Assembly: GCA_002869845.2 (NCBI GenBank)
Contig: NEWS02000004.1
Span: 1,723,297-1,762,591, forward strand
DNA: 39,295 nt
Reading direction: 5' to 3'
Source of the DNA: Nitrospira sp. CG24B
GTDB taxonomy: Bacteria; Nitrospirota; Nitrospiria; Nitrospirales; Nitrospiraceae
Shown here: piece by piece, positions 15,886 to 26,444 of the stretch
How the letters are laid out: each line of letters starts with the position of its first letter
Position numbering within the stretch: the stretch's first letter is position 1
Notes under the pieces: generated by a model
The model's database searches: none
Told to the model about the DNA's origin: nothing
Seen by the model: the letters and a program-made list of their open reading frames with translations, nothing else
Program-made: the position numbers and the translations under genes

Positions 15886-17562
15886 ATGAGCAGGTTCCTC
15901 AGAGCTCTTGACGAAAGAAATCCTCCCCATTCGGATCGACGCTGGATTTTTGTCCCTGAAGATCAACTTTCCGATGACATCGGCCCAATCAGCAGGACTG
16001 ATCCACGCGAGATCGGCATCATCTTGATCGAGTCTCACTGGAAAGCCGCCAGACGGCCATACCATAAACAGAAGCTTGCCCTTCTTTGGAGCAATCTTCG
16101 GCACTTTGCCATTGAGCAGGCATCACGGGGTGTCTCGGTGCGCTATCTCACGACGACTCGGTCGTTTCAGGCCACGCTGGCACCCCTGATCGCGAAGCTC
16201 GGCTCGGTGACCGTCATGGAGCCGGCTGAGCGAGAATTACGCGCCGATCTCGATCCACTAGTCCGAACAGGTGGAGTCATTGTCCTGCCCCACGAAGGTT
16301 GGCTCACCACGCGGGAGCAATTTATTCGGGGCGCAGGGGAGGGATCGCCCTGGCGCATGGACGCCTTCTATCGATTCGTTCGCAAGGACACGGGAATTCT
16401 GATGGATGGGGACATCCCAGTCGGCGGACGGTTTTCGTACGATGTGCTCAATCGCGGACGATGGGCCGGTGATCCGCCCGCTCCCAAGCCTCTCAGTTTT
16501 CCGATTGATGAAATAACCGCTGAGGTCGGCGAGCTTATCGATCGGTATTTCTCATGTCATCCGGGTGAGATGGACCTCTCAACGATTCCGGCCACTGACA
16601 AGGATGCCCTGCGCCTCTGGCACTGGGCCAAGCGTGAATGCTTGCCGCACTTCGGCCCATTCGAAGACGCCATGTCTGTCGGCTCGCGAGGGCTTTTTCA
16701 CACTCGTTTATCTTCGGTAATCAATCTCCATCGGCTGCTTCCCCGGCAGACGGTCACAGAGACAGCCGCTCTCAACATTCCTCTCGCCAGCAAAGAGGGA
16801 TTTATTCGCCAGATTCTGGGTTGGCGCGAGTTCGTCCGGCATGTGCATCGGGAAACCGACGGGTTTAGACAACTACCGGCAGGATGCCCACCAGTGGCAC
16901 CAACCCCGGGAGATGCCGGCTACGCCTCGTGGCGAGCAACGCCCTGGCCCCCATCGAAAGCAAAGGACGAGTTGGACGGGGGCGCACGACCTTCGTACCT
17001 GACCGCTCACGCTCCACTGCCCTCAGCCTACTGGGGAGCAAAGTCCGGACTCGCCTGTTTGGACCGCGTGGTAGCCGATGTCTGGGCAGAGGGCTACAGC
17101 CATCACATCACCCGGCTGATGGTGCTCTCCAATCTCGCTACGCTGTTGGATGTCTCGCCGCGCGAGCTAACCGACTGGTTCTGGGTCGCCTACACGGACG
17201 CATTCGATTGGGTCGTCGAGCCGAACGTTTTGGCAATGGGCACCTATGCCGTGGGCGATTTGATGACGACGAAGCCGTACGTCTCTGGAGCCGCGTACAT
17301 CGCCAAGATGAGCGACTACTGTAAGACCTGTCAGTTCAATCCGAACACGAATTGTCCCATTACCTCGATGTATTGGGCGTTCCTCGCCAGACACGCATCC
17401 TTGCTGAATAACAATGTGCGCATGCGCCTTCCACTGCGCGCACTCGAGCGCCGGGCTCCCAACCAGCGAATGCATGACGCGCAGGTCTTCGCTGCGGTTC
17501 AAGGAATGTTGCAGGCTGGCAAGCCGATCGATTACGATGGCGTGAGGATACCCTTAGGATAA
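15886..17562 (+). CDS. Fe-S bacterial cryptochrome/(6-4) photolyase
   Basis: A 558-residue member of the FeS-BCP family, whose known members repair (6-4) photoproducts. The N-terminal antenna domain has the family opening WIFVPEDQLSDDI. The catalytic helical part contains GWREFVRHV and the HHITRLMVL segment. Four cysteines fit the 4Fe-4S site: Cys391, Cys479, Cys482 and Cys490. The first three have the spacing of Agrobacterium PhrB (88 and 3), but the last loop is 8 residues rather than 13 as I recall it. The ATG follows GGGGCGAATC. It is the third gene of the regulator-led operon; 8 nt separate it from the next gene. Confidence 0.93.
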   Translation: MSRFLRALDERNPPHSDRRWIFVPEDQLSDDIGPISRTDPREIGIILIESHWKAARRPYHKQKLALLWSNLRHFAIEQASRGVSVRYLTTTRSFQATLAPLIAKLGSVTVMEPAERELRADLDPLVRTGGVIVLPHEGWLTTREQFIRGAGEGSPWRMDAFYRFVRKDTGILMDGDIPVGGRFSYDVLNRGRWAGDPPAPKPLSFPIDEITAEVGELIDRYFSCHPGEMDLSTIPATDKDALRLWHWAKRECLPHFGPFEDAMSVGSRGLFHTRLSSVINLHRLLPRQTVTETAALNIPLASKEGFIRQILGWREFVRHVHRETDGFRQLPAGCPPVAPTPGDAGYASWRATPWPPSKAKDELDGGARPSYLTAHAPLPSAYWGAKSGLACLDRVVADVWAEGYSHHITRLMVLSNLATLLDVSPRELTDWFWVAYTDAFDWVVEPNVLAMGTYAVGDLMTTKPYVSGAAYIAKMSDYCKTCQFNPNTNCPITSMYWAFLARHASLLNNNVRMRLPLRALERRAPNQRMHDAQVFAAVQGMLQAGKPIDYDGVRIPLG

Positions 17563-17570
17563 ATCCACTT

Positions 17571-18818
17571 GTGAAGCCAGAGAAACAAGTAGAAAGGCTG
17601 TTCGTCGGATGGATAATTGCGATTACATTTCTAATCTGCGCGCAGTCTGGTTGTGTCAGCCCATTGGCGATCAATCGCGCGGTGCTGGCGTATGATCAAA
17701 GTGTCACCAAGGCAGAAAACGAATTGCTCCTTATCAACCTCCTGCGATTGAGGGATGAAGAACCTCCACATTTTACGATCATGTCGAGCATCGCCGCCAC
17801 ATTCGATTTCCGGGTCAGGGGTGGACTCATCGGACAAGCGTTGCACGAGGATTTATTCGGCATAAATTTTGGAAGCGAAGCAGCAGAGAACCCCACAGCA
17901 ACCATTATCCCAGTTCAGGGAGAGGAATTCACCAGAAGAGTCTTGTTGCCTCTCGACCACGCCCGATTTGAGTTCTTGGCGCATCAACCATACCATCTGT
18001 CAGCGCTGCTTCGAATGGCCGTGCGTGAGGTCAACGTGACTGATGAGACCGCCGGACAGCGAGTGATCATCAACTCGCCCGGTTACCGGGAAGACTATCA
18101 GGAATTCCGTCGGCTGGTGCTCCACCTGGCCTACCTATATTCGACGCACCACCTGTACATCGGCCCAATAGTGTATGAGGAGCGAATCGATCTCTCGGGC
18201 AACATTTTGGACCTTGGAGCAATCATAGAGAGAAGCCTAGAACGTGGCGACCGGTTCGAGAAAAAGCAGGACGGATCGGGATATCTGATGACTAGAATCG
18301 TTCATGGACGAACGGTCATCACCAATTATCCCTTGGGGAGTTTAAGAAATGAGGATAAGCGGGATTGGGACTTAAAGGTGAGAGGATTGAGAATCAACGA
18401 AATTCCGATTGATATCAAAGCCGATTCTCCTGGTGGTGACTATCCTGTCAAAGCAATCCTTCGGTTGAGGGGTCTCTATGAAACGATGCGGTTTCTCGCG
18501 AAAGGGCTTGGCCCAGAGGTCGAATATCAGGTAGATCCTGACCCCCGCACGGGCATCATCGCTGAGCAACTTGCGGCTGCGGAGATTAATCCCGCTGGGA
18601 CGTTGCTGCTCCATAGTGGAGACAGCCCTCCAAGGAATGCGTTTGTCTCGACTAAATACAAGGGTAGTTACTACTGGCTGACGCACGCCGAACAATCAAC
18701 GATCCCTCTCGAGTCGTGGAATCGGGGAGCGTTTGCGATGCTCCATACGATGTATCAACTGAGCGTGAGCGAGGCCGTGACAAAAACTCCTTCGCCCGCG
18801 ATTACCATTGCAAAATAA
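17571..18818 (+). CDS. conserved lipoprotein of unknown function
   Basis: A 415-residue protein with a membrane segment (residues 10-26) and a lipobox ending QSGC, so it should be lipid-anchored in the periplasm or outer membrane. The mature start, AINRAVLAYDQSVTKAENEL followed by LLRLRDEEPPHF, is a pattern I associate with widely distributed hypothetical lipoproteins, without a known function. A GTG start is used, 8 nt after the photolyase stop, with a weak ribosome site. Cotranscription with the light-response genes is likely from spacing; no enzymatic motif is visible. Confidence 0.75.
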   Translation: MKPEKQVERLFVGWIIAITFLICAQSGCVSPLAINRAVLAYDQSVTKAENELLLINLLRLRDEEPPHFTIMSSIAATFDFRVRGGLIGQALHEDLFGINFGSEAAENPTATIIPVQGEEFTRRVLLPLDHARFEFLAHQPYHLSALLRMAVREVNVTDETAGQRVIINSPGYREDYQEFRRLVLHLAYLYSTHHLYIGPIVYEERIDLSGNILDLGAIIERSLERGDRFEKKQDGSGYLMTRIVHGRTVITNYPLGSLRNEDKRDWDLKVRGLRINEIPIDIKADSPGGDYPVKAILRLRGLYETMRFLAKGLGPEVEYQVDPDPRTGIIAEQLAAAEINPAGTLLLHSGDSPPRNAFVSTKYKGSYYWLTHAEQSTIPLESWNRGAFAMLHTMYQLSVSEAVTKTPSPAITIAK

Positions 18819-18892
18819 CGTCTCGTCACCGTTTTCAGCCGCATGCAACACCTTTGTGTACTTGATCAACAATCCTCATGCCCCATAACTAA

Positions 18893-19918
18893 ATGAGCAC
18901 AATGCACCGCGTGACCTTTCAACAGGACAAGATTACCTACGATGCTGAAGAGGGGCAATGGTTGTATGATGTGTGTGAGGCCGCTGGAGCGTCAGTCCCA
19001 TTTGCCTGTAAAGCTGGTGCCTGTGGCACCTGTGCGACTCAGGTTGTGCAAGGCGAAGAGAGTCTAGGACCGCAGAGAGCTCGAGAGATTCGGACGCTAG
19101 AAAGCAATGGTCTGGACCCCAAGCAGTATCGACTCTTGTGTCTGGCGGATGTCCACGGAACGCTCACGCTGGGGGCGAGCGCGAAAACGCCACACGGGGC
19201 CGCCTCACTTGGTTTGTTCAAGGCACGTGTCGAAGAGTATCGGCCACTCACCTTGACGGTCTGTGAGCAGAGATTTGCAATCGAGTCGGGAGAAATCACA
19301 TTTTCTCCTGGCCAATATATGATTTTTCATGTACCGGGACTCGACAAAGTCATTCGGCGATCCTACTCGATTTCTTCACATCCTGCCGACAGGACACATT
19401 TCGAGATTTGTGCGCGCGCGGTGTCCGGTGGGTTCTGTTCTAATTTCATTCATCGGCTCCGTCCAGGGGATTATATCCAGGTCGAAGGCCCCTACGGTGA
19501 CTTTCGATTGGCCGACGGCTCACAGCGAGAGATTCTGATGATCGCGACAGGAACCGGTATTGCGCCGATCAAATCGATGCTGCTGTCTCTTCTTGGACAC
19601 ACCGGCAGTCGCCGGATCCGATTGTTCTTCGGATTGCGGAATGTCTCCGACCTCTTTTATACCAAATTGTTGAGCGATCTAAGAGAGAGCCACCCCTGGT
19701 TCGAATCGACCATCATCCTCTCACAACCGGACTCGATGGGCTGGCACGGATTGCGAGGTCGCGTCACGGACCTGATTCATGAACAGGTGTCTGCCGACCA
19801 GGTCGCAAACACGGACGCATACCTCTGTGGAGGGCGTCCTATGATTGAGGAGGCCAAACAATTGCTCATGAACAAAGGCATGCCGGTTGAACATATCCGC
19901 CACGAAACCTTTTTCTAA
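18893..19918 (+). CDS. 2Fe-2S/FAD/NAD(P) ferredoxin-reductase-type oxidoreductase
   Basis: A 341-residue electron-transfer protein. Residues 1-95 are a plant-type ferredoxin domain with ligands Cys39, Cys44, Cys47 and Cys83 (ACKAGACGTC). The rest is an FNR-like module with RRSYSISS for FAD binding, GPYGDF, MIATGTGIAPIKSML for NAD(P) and a C-terminal YLCGGRPM. Such proteins serve as reductases for oxygenases, or as deoxysugar reductases. The partner is not identifiable; no oxygenase besides AmoC is in the window. It stands 74 nt after the lipoprotein gene, and no ribosome site is obvious. Confidence 0.92.
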   Translation: MSTMHRVTFQQDKITYDAEEGQWLYDVCEAAGASVPFACKAGACGTCATQVVQGEESLGPQRAREIRTLESNGLDPKQYRLLCLADVHGTLTLGASAKTPHGAASLGLFKARVEEYRPLTLTVCEQRFAIESGEITFSPGQYMIFHVPGLDKVIRRSYSISSHPADRTHFEICARAVSGGFCSNFIHRLRPGDYIQVEGPYGDFRLADGSQREILMIATGTGIAPIKSMLLSLLGHTGSRRIRLFFGLRNVSDLFYTKLLSDLRESHPWFESTIILSQPDSMGWHGLRGRVTDLIHEQVSADQVANTDAYLCGGRPMIEEAKQLLMNKGMPVEHIRHETFF

Positions 19919-19955
19919 CTGCACCTTCCCAAATCTATTCGCGTTTAATCGGACT

Positions 19956-21032
19956 CTACTGAGACGGAAGGGTCTTCGCTCTCAGATGGTTGTTTTCATA
20001 CCAACCTTCTGGATCGAGCTTCAGCTCGTTGATGATGCTTGGGAGTGATGTGCGTAGAGAGTGGCGCGGCTCCCAGCCAAGAAGTGTGCGTGCGCGGGAG
20101 ATGTCGAACGCATAATGGTCGTCAGAGAGATCGATCATCCACGGCTTGAGGAAGGGATCTGCACCGGGCAACAAGTTCTGGAGCCAGCAGCCAAACTTGG
20201 CCAATCTCTTGGGGATTTGATGCGTTACCCATTCCTGACCGTAAAGCTGGCGGCTGATGGTACGCTGCAGCTCATCGTAACTGAGCGTTTCCGATTCACC
20301 GATGAGTAACGTCGTGACCTGCGGAAGCTCCTTGCGTCGTTCGACTGCGAGCGCCAACGCTGTGACCATATCCTCCATATGTAAGAAGGCGACTCCATGC
20401 GTGACGTTGCCGGACAATATACGGCTGACGAATCGCTTTTCGTAAATGCGCCTGATTTGCTGTGTGAGGGGAATTGAATGGCAGTGATCGTCATACAGGG
20501 CGCCGATGCGCATCAGCACCACCGGCACGTCGCCCCTCTCACGCAAGATCAGTTGCTCCGCCGCGACCTTCGACTTGGGATAACTCCATTTCGGTTGGAG
20601 CGGCCAATCTTCGTTGATGCGCGCTCCCGGTTCGCAGGGCGCGTGGACGAGCATGGTGCTCGCAAATATGAATTGCTCAACCTCAAAGTCGCGCAGCCCA
20701 TGCAGCAACTGTTCGGTGCCGCGCACGTTGACTTGCTCGTACAGGGGACTGGATTCACTTGCGAAACTATAGTAGGCGGCGAGATGAAGAATTGAGGCGA
20801 TCCGCCTGTGACCGAGCCGACGGACTTCGTCCAGGGCTTGGTGTAGGTTTTCATCCGAGGTGAGATCGCAGGGGATAATGTGTGCCGTCTTGGGAGCCAA
20901 ACGAGGCGGCGCTTTGGAGTCAAGGCACAGCTCGGTGTAGCGTTCTCCGGCGTGAGCAAGGAATGCGCTGCCGATCAGCCCACTGCTGCCGGTAATAATC
21001 ACTGTTCCCAACCCTGTTTCGATTGTTGCCAT
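19956..21032 (-). CDS. NAD-dependent epimerase/dehydratase family protein
   Basis: A 358-residue extended SDR. The nucleotide-binding motif VIITGSSGLIGSAF is at residues 11-24, and an LHLAAYYSFASESSPLYEQV segment matches the epimerase core. The usual Tyr-x3-Lys is represented by YPKSK near residue 150, preceded by FASTMLVH with the serine. The C-terminal part contains LGWEPRHSLRTSL, typical for sugar-nucleotide or 3-beta-HSD-like epimerases. The substrate is unknown. It converges on the 2Fe-2S reductase gene with 37 nt between the stops. Confidence 0.87.
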   Translation of the reverse strand: MATIETGLGTVIITGSSGLIGSAFLAHAGERYTELCLDSKAPPRLAPKTAHIIPCDLTSDENLHQALDEVRRLGHRRIASILHLAAYYSFASESSPLYEQVNVRGTEQLLHGLRDFEVEQFIFASTMLVHAPCEPGARINEDWPLQPKWSYPKSKVAAEQLILRERGDVPVVLMRIGALYDDHCHSIPLTQQIRRIYEKRFVSRILSGNVTHGVAFLHMEDMVTALALAVERRKELPQVTTLLIGESETLSYDELQRTISRQLYGQEWVTHQIPKRLAKFGCWLQNLLPGADPFLKPWMIDLSDDHYAFDISRARTLLGWEPRHSLRTSLPSIINELKLDPEGWYENNHLRAKTLPSQ

Positions 21033-21454
21033 TTTATACTAAGAGTCTTTCATCCCAAGTTGTTGTGGGGGCGAGCAGTAGTCTCTGACTAGAAAACAAA
21101 GTGACGGGCACATCGCATTGCCGGCCATTCCGGATCATCTGACGCGTCTCCTCGGATGATAGAAATATGTGCTACCAGACACAATCGTCTTTGAGTATCC
21201 GAATGAACTGTTGGATGCTCCCAGCTTGTCCCGGCTTCCACGACGCGTCGAATGTCTGTTACAAGCGGCAGCCTCGATAGGCCGCCGCCGGGGTATAGAC
21301 GCACTGATGTAGGGACCTGCCCGCCGCCACTGTGGGATGCGTCTGAATCTACGGGCGGAGCCGTTCGATTCATGGAGGATCGGTAGAACGGCGGCCTCTG
21401 GCGGCAAGGCGTCCGATAGAGACCAGTCCGACTCACGTCGAGCAACTGGGAAAA
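21033..21454. other. 422-bp stretch without a recognisable gene
   Basis: Reading frames here on the minus strand have no ribosome site, are rich in arginine and resemble no protein, so I regard them as chance. I see no tRNA, repeat array or convincing terminator. It may hold the epimerase promoter and the katG transcript end. Confidence 0.5.
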
Positions 21455-23707
<2,253 letters not shown>

Positions 23708-23799
23708 CTAAGTCTTGTGTGGCAGTTCATATCTTTGCAGCTCAGGGTCATGTCCCACATCGCTCGTTCAAGCCATCCTTCGCGATAGGCATTCATTCT

Positions 23800-24189
23800 T
23801 TACCTGATTTGAGATATTTGAGATAAATGTGTGACGGCAGTTTCGGCATGTTTCGTGGCCACGTCAGCATGACCTGCTTTACCATGCTCAATCGCTGATT
23901 TCAGATTGGTCATCGCTTCTGCCAAATGCGGATCCTCCCCTCCTCTAACTGCATGCTGCAGTGAGGCTTCGGCATGGGTCACAAGCTTGTCGGCATGACC
24001 TTGTTTGCCGTGTTCCACTGCTTCTGTCGCGTGCTCGATGGCATCTTTGACGTTCTGCTGTTCTTGCCGCACGACATCACGTCGTGCCCCACCCTCGCCG
24101 AATGCCGACTGGAGCGGCATGCCAGTGGTGAGGATCGTGGCCAGAACTCCGGTCAGCGTTAGAGCGATTCGAATGTTAGATCGTGTCAT
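23800..24189 (-). CDS. small metal-binding protein SmbP-like
   Basis: A 129-residue protein with a signal peptide (about residues 1-31) and a helical body built from histidine-containing repeats: IEHATEAVEHGKQGHAD, THAEASLQHAV, IEHGKAGHADVATKHAET. Ten histidines and the alanine-rich spacing match SmbP, a periplasmic copper-binding four-helix protein first described in Nitrosomonas europaea. It probably stores or buffers copper, or other divalent metals, near the copper-dependent ammonia oxidation system. The ATG follows GAGGAGGGCTACC. It lies between katG and the cytochrome-FGE fusion, all in one direction. Confidence 0.88.
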   Translation of the reverse strand: MTRSNIRIALTLTGVLATILTTGMPLQSAFGEGGARRDVVRQEQQNVKDAIEHATEAVEHGKQGHADKLVTHAEASLQHAVRGGEDPHLAEAMTNLKSAIEHGKAGHADVATKHAETAVTHLSQISQIR

Positions 24190-24376
24190 TGGTAGCCCTC
24201 CTCTTGCGGAAAATGTTTTGGAGCGGTTTATCCCTTTGGTTACGCGTCCGATTGTCGAATGCTATCTCTGTTATCCAATGCTATTGCCTGCCTATATGGG
24301 ACAGTTCTGCTGTCTGGGAGCATTTTGGTTGCATGCGGTGCCTTGGTATCATCGAGCATGCCAGGGGAACAAAGTC

Positions 24377-25579
24377 TTACGGACTCTTCGCACACCGGAA
24401 CCCACTGTTGAAGTTTCGATACGCCGGCGAGGCATAGTCTGTGGTCGATGTTATGTTAAAGTCTCGACGCGCAGATCGCAGTTGCTCTGGGGCGAGGTCC
24501 CACGAGCCTCCTCGCATCACCTTGTATTTGCCGCTTTTCGGTCCTAGTGGGTTTCGCGATGGGCTGGTTGCATAATAGTCTGGGTCATACCAGTCGTTCA
24601 CCCATTCCCAGACATTCCCCGCTAGATCGTAGATTCCATAGGGGCTCTTGCCGTCTTTCAATTGCCCCACCGGCACCAGCGCATCATGGTTGTTCCACTT
24701 CTCCTTCTCCTTCCCATAATTAGCGCGGAGTGGATCGGGTGGATCGTTACCCCAGGGATAGATGCGCCCATCCGTTCCCCGTGCCGCCTTCTCCCATTCG
24801 GCTTCGGTCGGCAGCCGCTTGCCGGCCCACTTGCAATAGTTGTTCGCATCCGCCCAATCGACATTGACAACCGGGCGCTTCTGATGAGGCGGCTCGTTCA
24901 TAGTTATCCACTTCGGTGGTGGGTTTATACTGGTGGCGTCCAGGAACTTTGCATATTGCCCCACCGTTACTTCATAGACATCCATATAATAAGCATTGAG
25001 AAAGACCTTGTGCTCGGGCTTGTCATTGTCACTACCTTCGTTGCTCCCCATGGTAAAGTCCCCAGCGGGCACGAGGACCATCGGCCCCACATTCTTGGGA
25101 GTGATCTTCTCCGGTCGCTTGTATCCCGTATAATCTTTGTGTTCGACTGCTTTCCCTCCATGCGAGAAGGTATGCATGAATGCGACAACTTGCCAGATCT
25201 GCTCTTCTGAGAGGAGCGATTTCCATGGCATCATTGGCGTCTTTGGAATCCCTTCCGCCACCCGCCAGAACCAATAGCTGTCTGAGAAGCGTTTGGTATT
25301 TTTCAGGCTACGAACCCCCTCGCCACTTCTTACTGGTTCACCGTCTTCGCCATGGCAACCAGTACAGGAGACAAGCGGGTCGGCTTCACCGACATAGATC
25401 ATTTTTCCCTCCTCAATGACCTTCGGATCCGTCCACCAGCCGGCGGGCATGTGTTTGTCTGCATAGGGAGCCGGAACTGGATCCAACGGCATGAGTTCTG
25501 CCGAAGCCGCGATCCCTTCTGAGAGAGTCAGGCCCGATACTAACACCATGATGCATTGCGCGATCATCCTGCCACTCAT
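24377..25579 (-). CDS. cytochrome c fused to a non-catalytic FGE/SUMF1-like domain
   Basis: A 400-residue exported protein. After a signal peptide (residues 1-27) a class I cytochrome c domain carries one heme site CTGCH (Cys72, Cys75, His76) and candidate axial methionines in TPMMPW. From about residue 165 an FGE-like domain follows: MVLVPAGDFTMGS, KRLPTEAEWEKAARG, IYPWGN, LAGNVWEWVNDWY, VMRGGSWD, NSGFRCAKS. The formylglycine cysteine pair is missing (LAPEQLRSARRDFNIT). A monoheme cytochrome tethered to this fold suggests an electron-transfer protein with a docking domain. The ATG follows AGGAGGTCGCGC. It is 111 nt after the tetraheme cytochrome gene and upstream of smbP and katG. Confidence 0.93.
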   Translation of the reverse strand: MSGRMIAQCIMVLVSGLTLSEGIAASAELMPLDPVPAPYADKHMPAGWWTDPKVIEEGKMIYVGEADPLVSCTGCHGEDGEPVRSGEGVRSLKNTKRFSDSYWFWRVAEGIPKTPMMPWKSLLSEEQIWQVVAFMHTFSHGGKAVEHKDYTGYKRPEKITPKNVGPMVLVPAGDFTMGSNEGSDNDKPEHKVFLNAYYMDVYEVTVGQYAKFLDATSINPPPKWITMNEPPHQKRPVVNVDWADANNYCKWAGKRLPTEAEWEKAARGTDGRIYPWGNDPPDPLRANYGKEKEKWNNHDALVPVGQLKDGKSPYGIYDLAGNVWEWVNDWYDPDYYATSPSRNPLGPKSGKYKVMRGGSWDLAPEQLRSARRDFNITSTTDYASPAYRNFNSGFRCAKSP

Positions 25580-25690
25580 GCGCGACCTCCTATTGCTACC
25601 TCAACTTTTTGGACATCTGGTAGTGTTTTACTATCAATTGGATGACAACGCCATGTTGACTTTGGATTAGGACGGGTCACGAGGGATAGA

Positions 25691-26308
25691 CTAGTCCTTC
25701 TCATCCTTGTTTTCTGATTCTTTTTGCACTTCTTTCAAGACCATCACACCCTGAACTCGACTCGCATTGAGATCGCTCTCCGGGACTTTCTTGTGTACAA
25801 GATTCTGATGGCAATCAATGCAGGTGGCGCCATCTGTTTCCATCCTCTTGTGCGCGGCCTTGGCTGATGCACCCGGTGGCTTGGTATTCTTGTGACACTC
25901 GCGGCAAGTGACGCTGTCCCAGTTTTTTAGCGACATGCGAGCGTAGTGGGCCATGATTGGCCGGCGCTCGTTAAATTTCTCGATGGTCGAATAGTCATAT
26001 TTCATCTCCGCGAGCACCGCCCGGATCCCGTCATAGGTGTGTGTCCATAAAGCCAGATGGAAATTTCCTAAGCCCTGGGGCACGTGGCAGTCTTTGCAGC
26101 CTGGATCGGCCCCTAGCGCCCCGTAGTGCGATGACTTTTTGAGCTCCTCGTAGGGGTAGGTTTGGGAGTGGCAGCTTACACAGAACTCGGTTCTCGAAAG
26201 GGCGTGCTCCCCGCCGAGGACCACGGCGATTGCTCCGATTGTAAGAGCGGCGCCAAGAAGCAGGGCACCACCCGACATGCTCAAGTATTGCCTGAACCTC
26301 CCTTTCAT
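25691..26308 (-). CDS. NapC/NirT-type membrane-anchored tetraheme cytochrome c
   Basis: A 205-residue cytochrome with an N-terminal membrane anchor (residues 13-33) and four CxxCH heme sites at residues 43-47, 71-75, 135-139 and 163-167. This matches the NapC/NirT/NrfH family, which takes electrons from the quinol pool and passes them to periplasmic partners. In ammonia oxidisers a related protein (cM552) works in the opposite direction; which applies here cannot be seen. The ATG follows AGGAGGATCATC. Its promoter lies in the shared divergent operator with the second CarH-like gene, with a leader of about 40 nt. Confidence 0.93.
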   Translation of the reverse strand: MKGRFRQYLSMSGGALLLGAALTIGAIAVVLGGEHALSRTEFCVSCHSQTYPYEELKKSSHYGALGADPGCKDCHVPQGLGNFHLALWTHTYDGIRAVLAEMKYDYSTIEKFNERRPIMAHYARMSLKNWDSVTCRECHKNTKPPGASAKAAHKRMETDGATCIDCHQNLVHKKVPESDLNASRVQGVMVLKEVQKESENKDEKD

Positions 26309-26325
26309 GATGATCCTCCTACTGG

Positions 26326-26432
26326 ATGTTCAATGTTTGTATCTTGTATGTCTAATGTATAATGGAATATGTCCAAAGTGTCAATAGTGTTTGTGTATTA
26401 TATTTGACAAACATTGGACATTCTAATACACT
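26326..26432. promoter_or_regulatory. divergent promoters and repeat operator, CarH-like gene 2
   Basis: Rightward: TTGACA (26404-26409), a 17-nt spacer starting AACATTGGACAT, TACACT (26427-26432), giving an almost leaderless regulator mRNA. Leftward: TTGACA (26384-26379), 17 nt, TATACA (26361-26356), driving the tetraheme cytochrome, with TGGACAT inside the spacer. Four consecutive heptamers ending in CAT on the minus strand occupy 26348-26375 with exact 7-nt period. TTCAATGTTTGT (26329-26340) mirrors the rightward box. Most of the central block is identical to 14414-14451. Confidence 0.75.
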
Positions 26433-26444
26433 GTACTGATGTTT

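Noticed and set aside
25610..25616. TGGACAT half-site upstream of the cytochrome-FGE gene
   Set aside because: A single heptamer without the AACATT partner or a matching promoter is likely to be chance.
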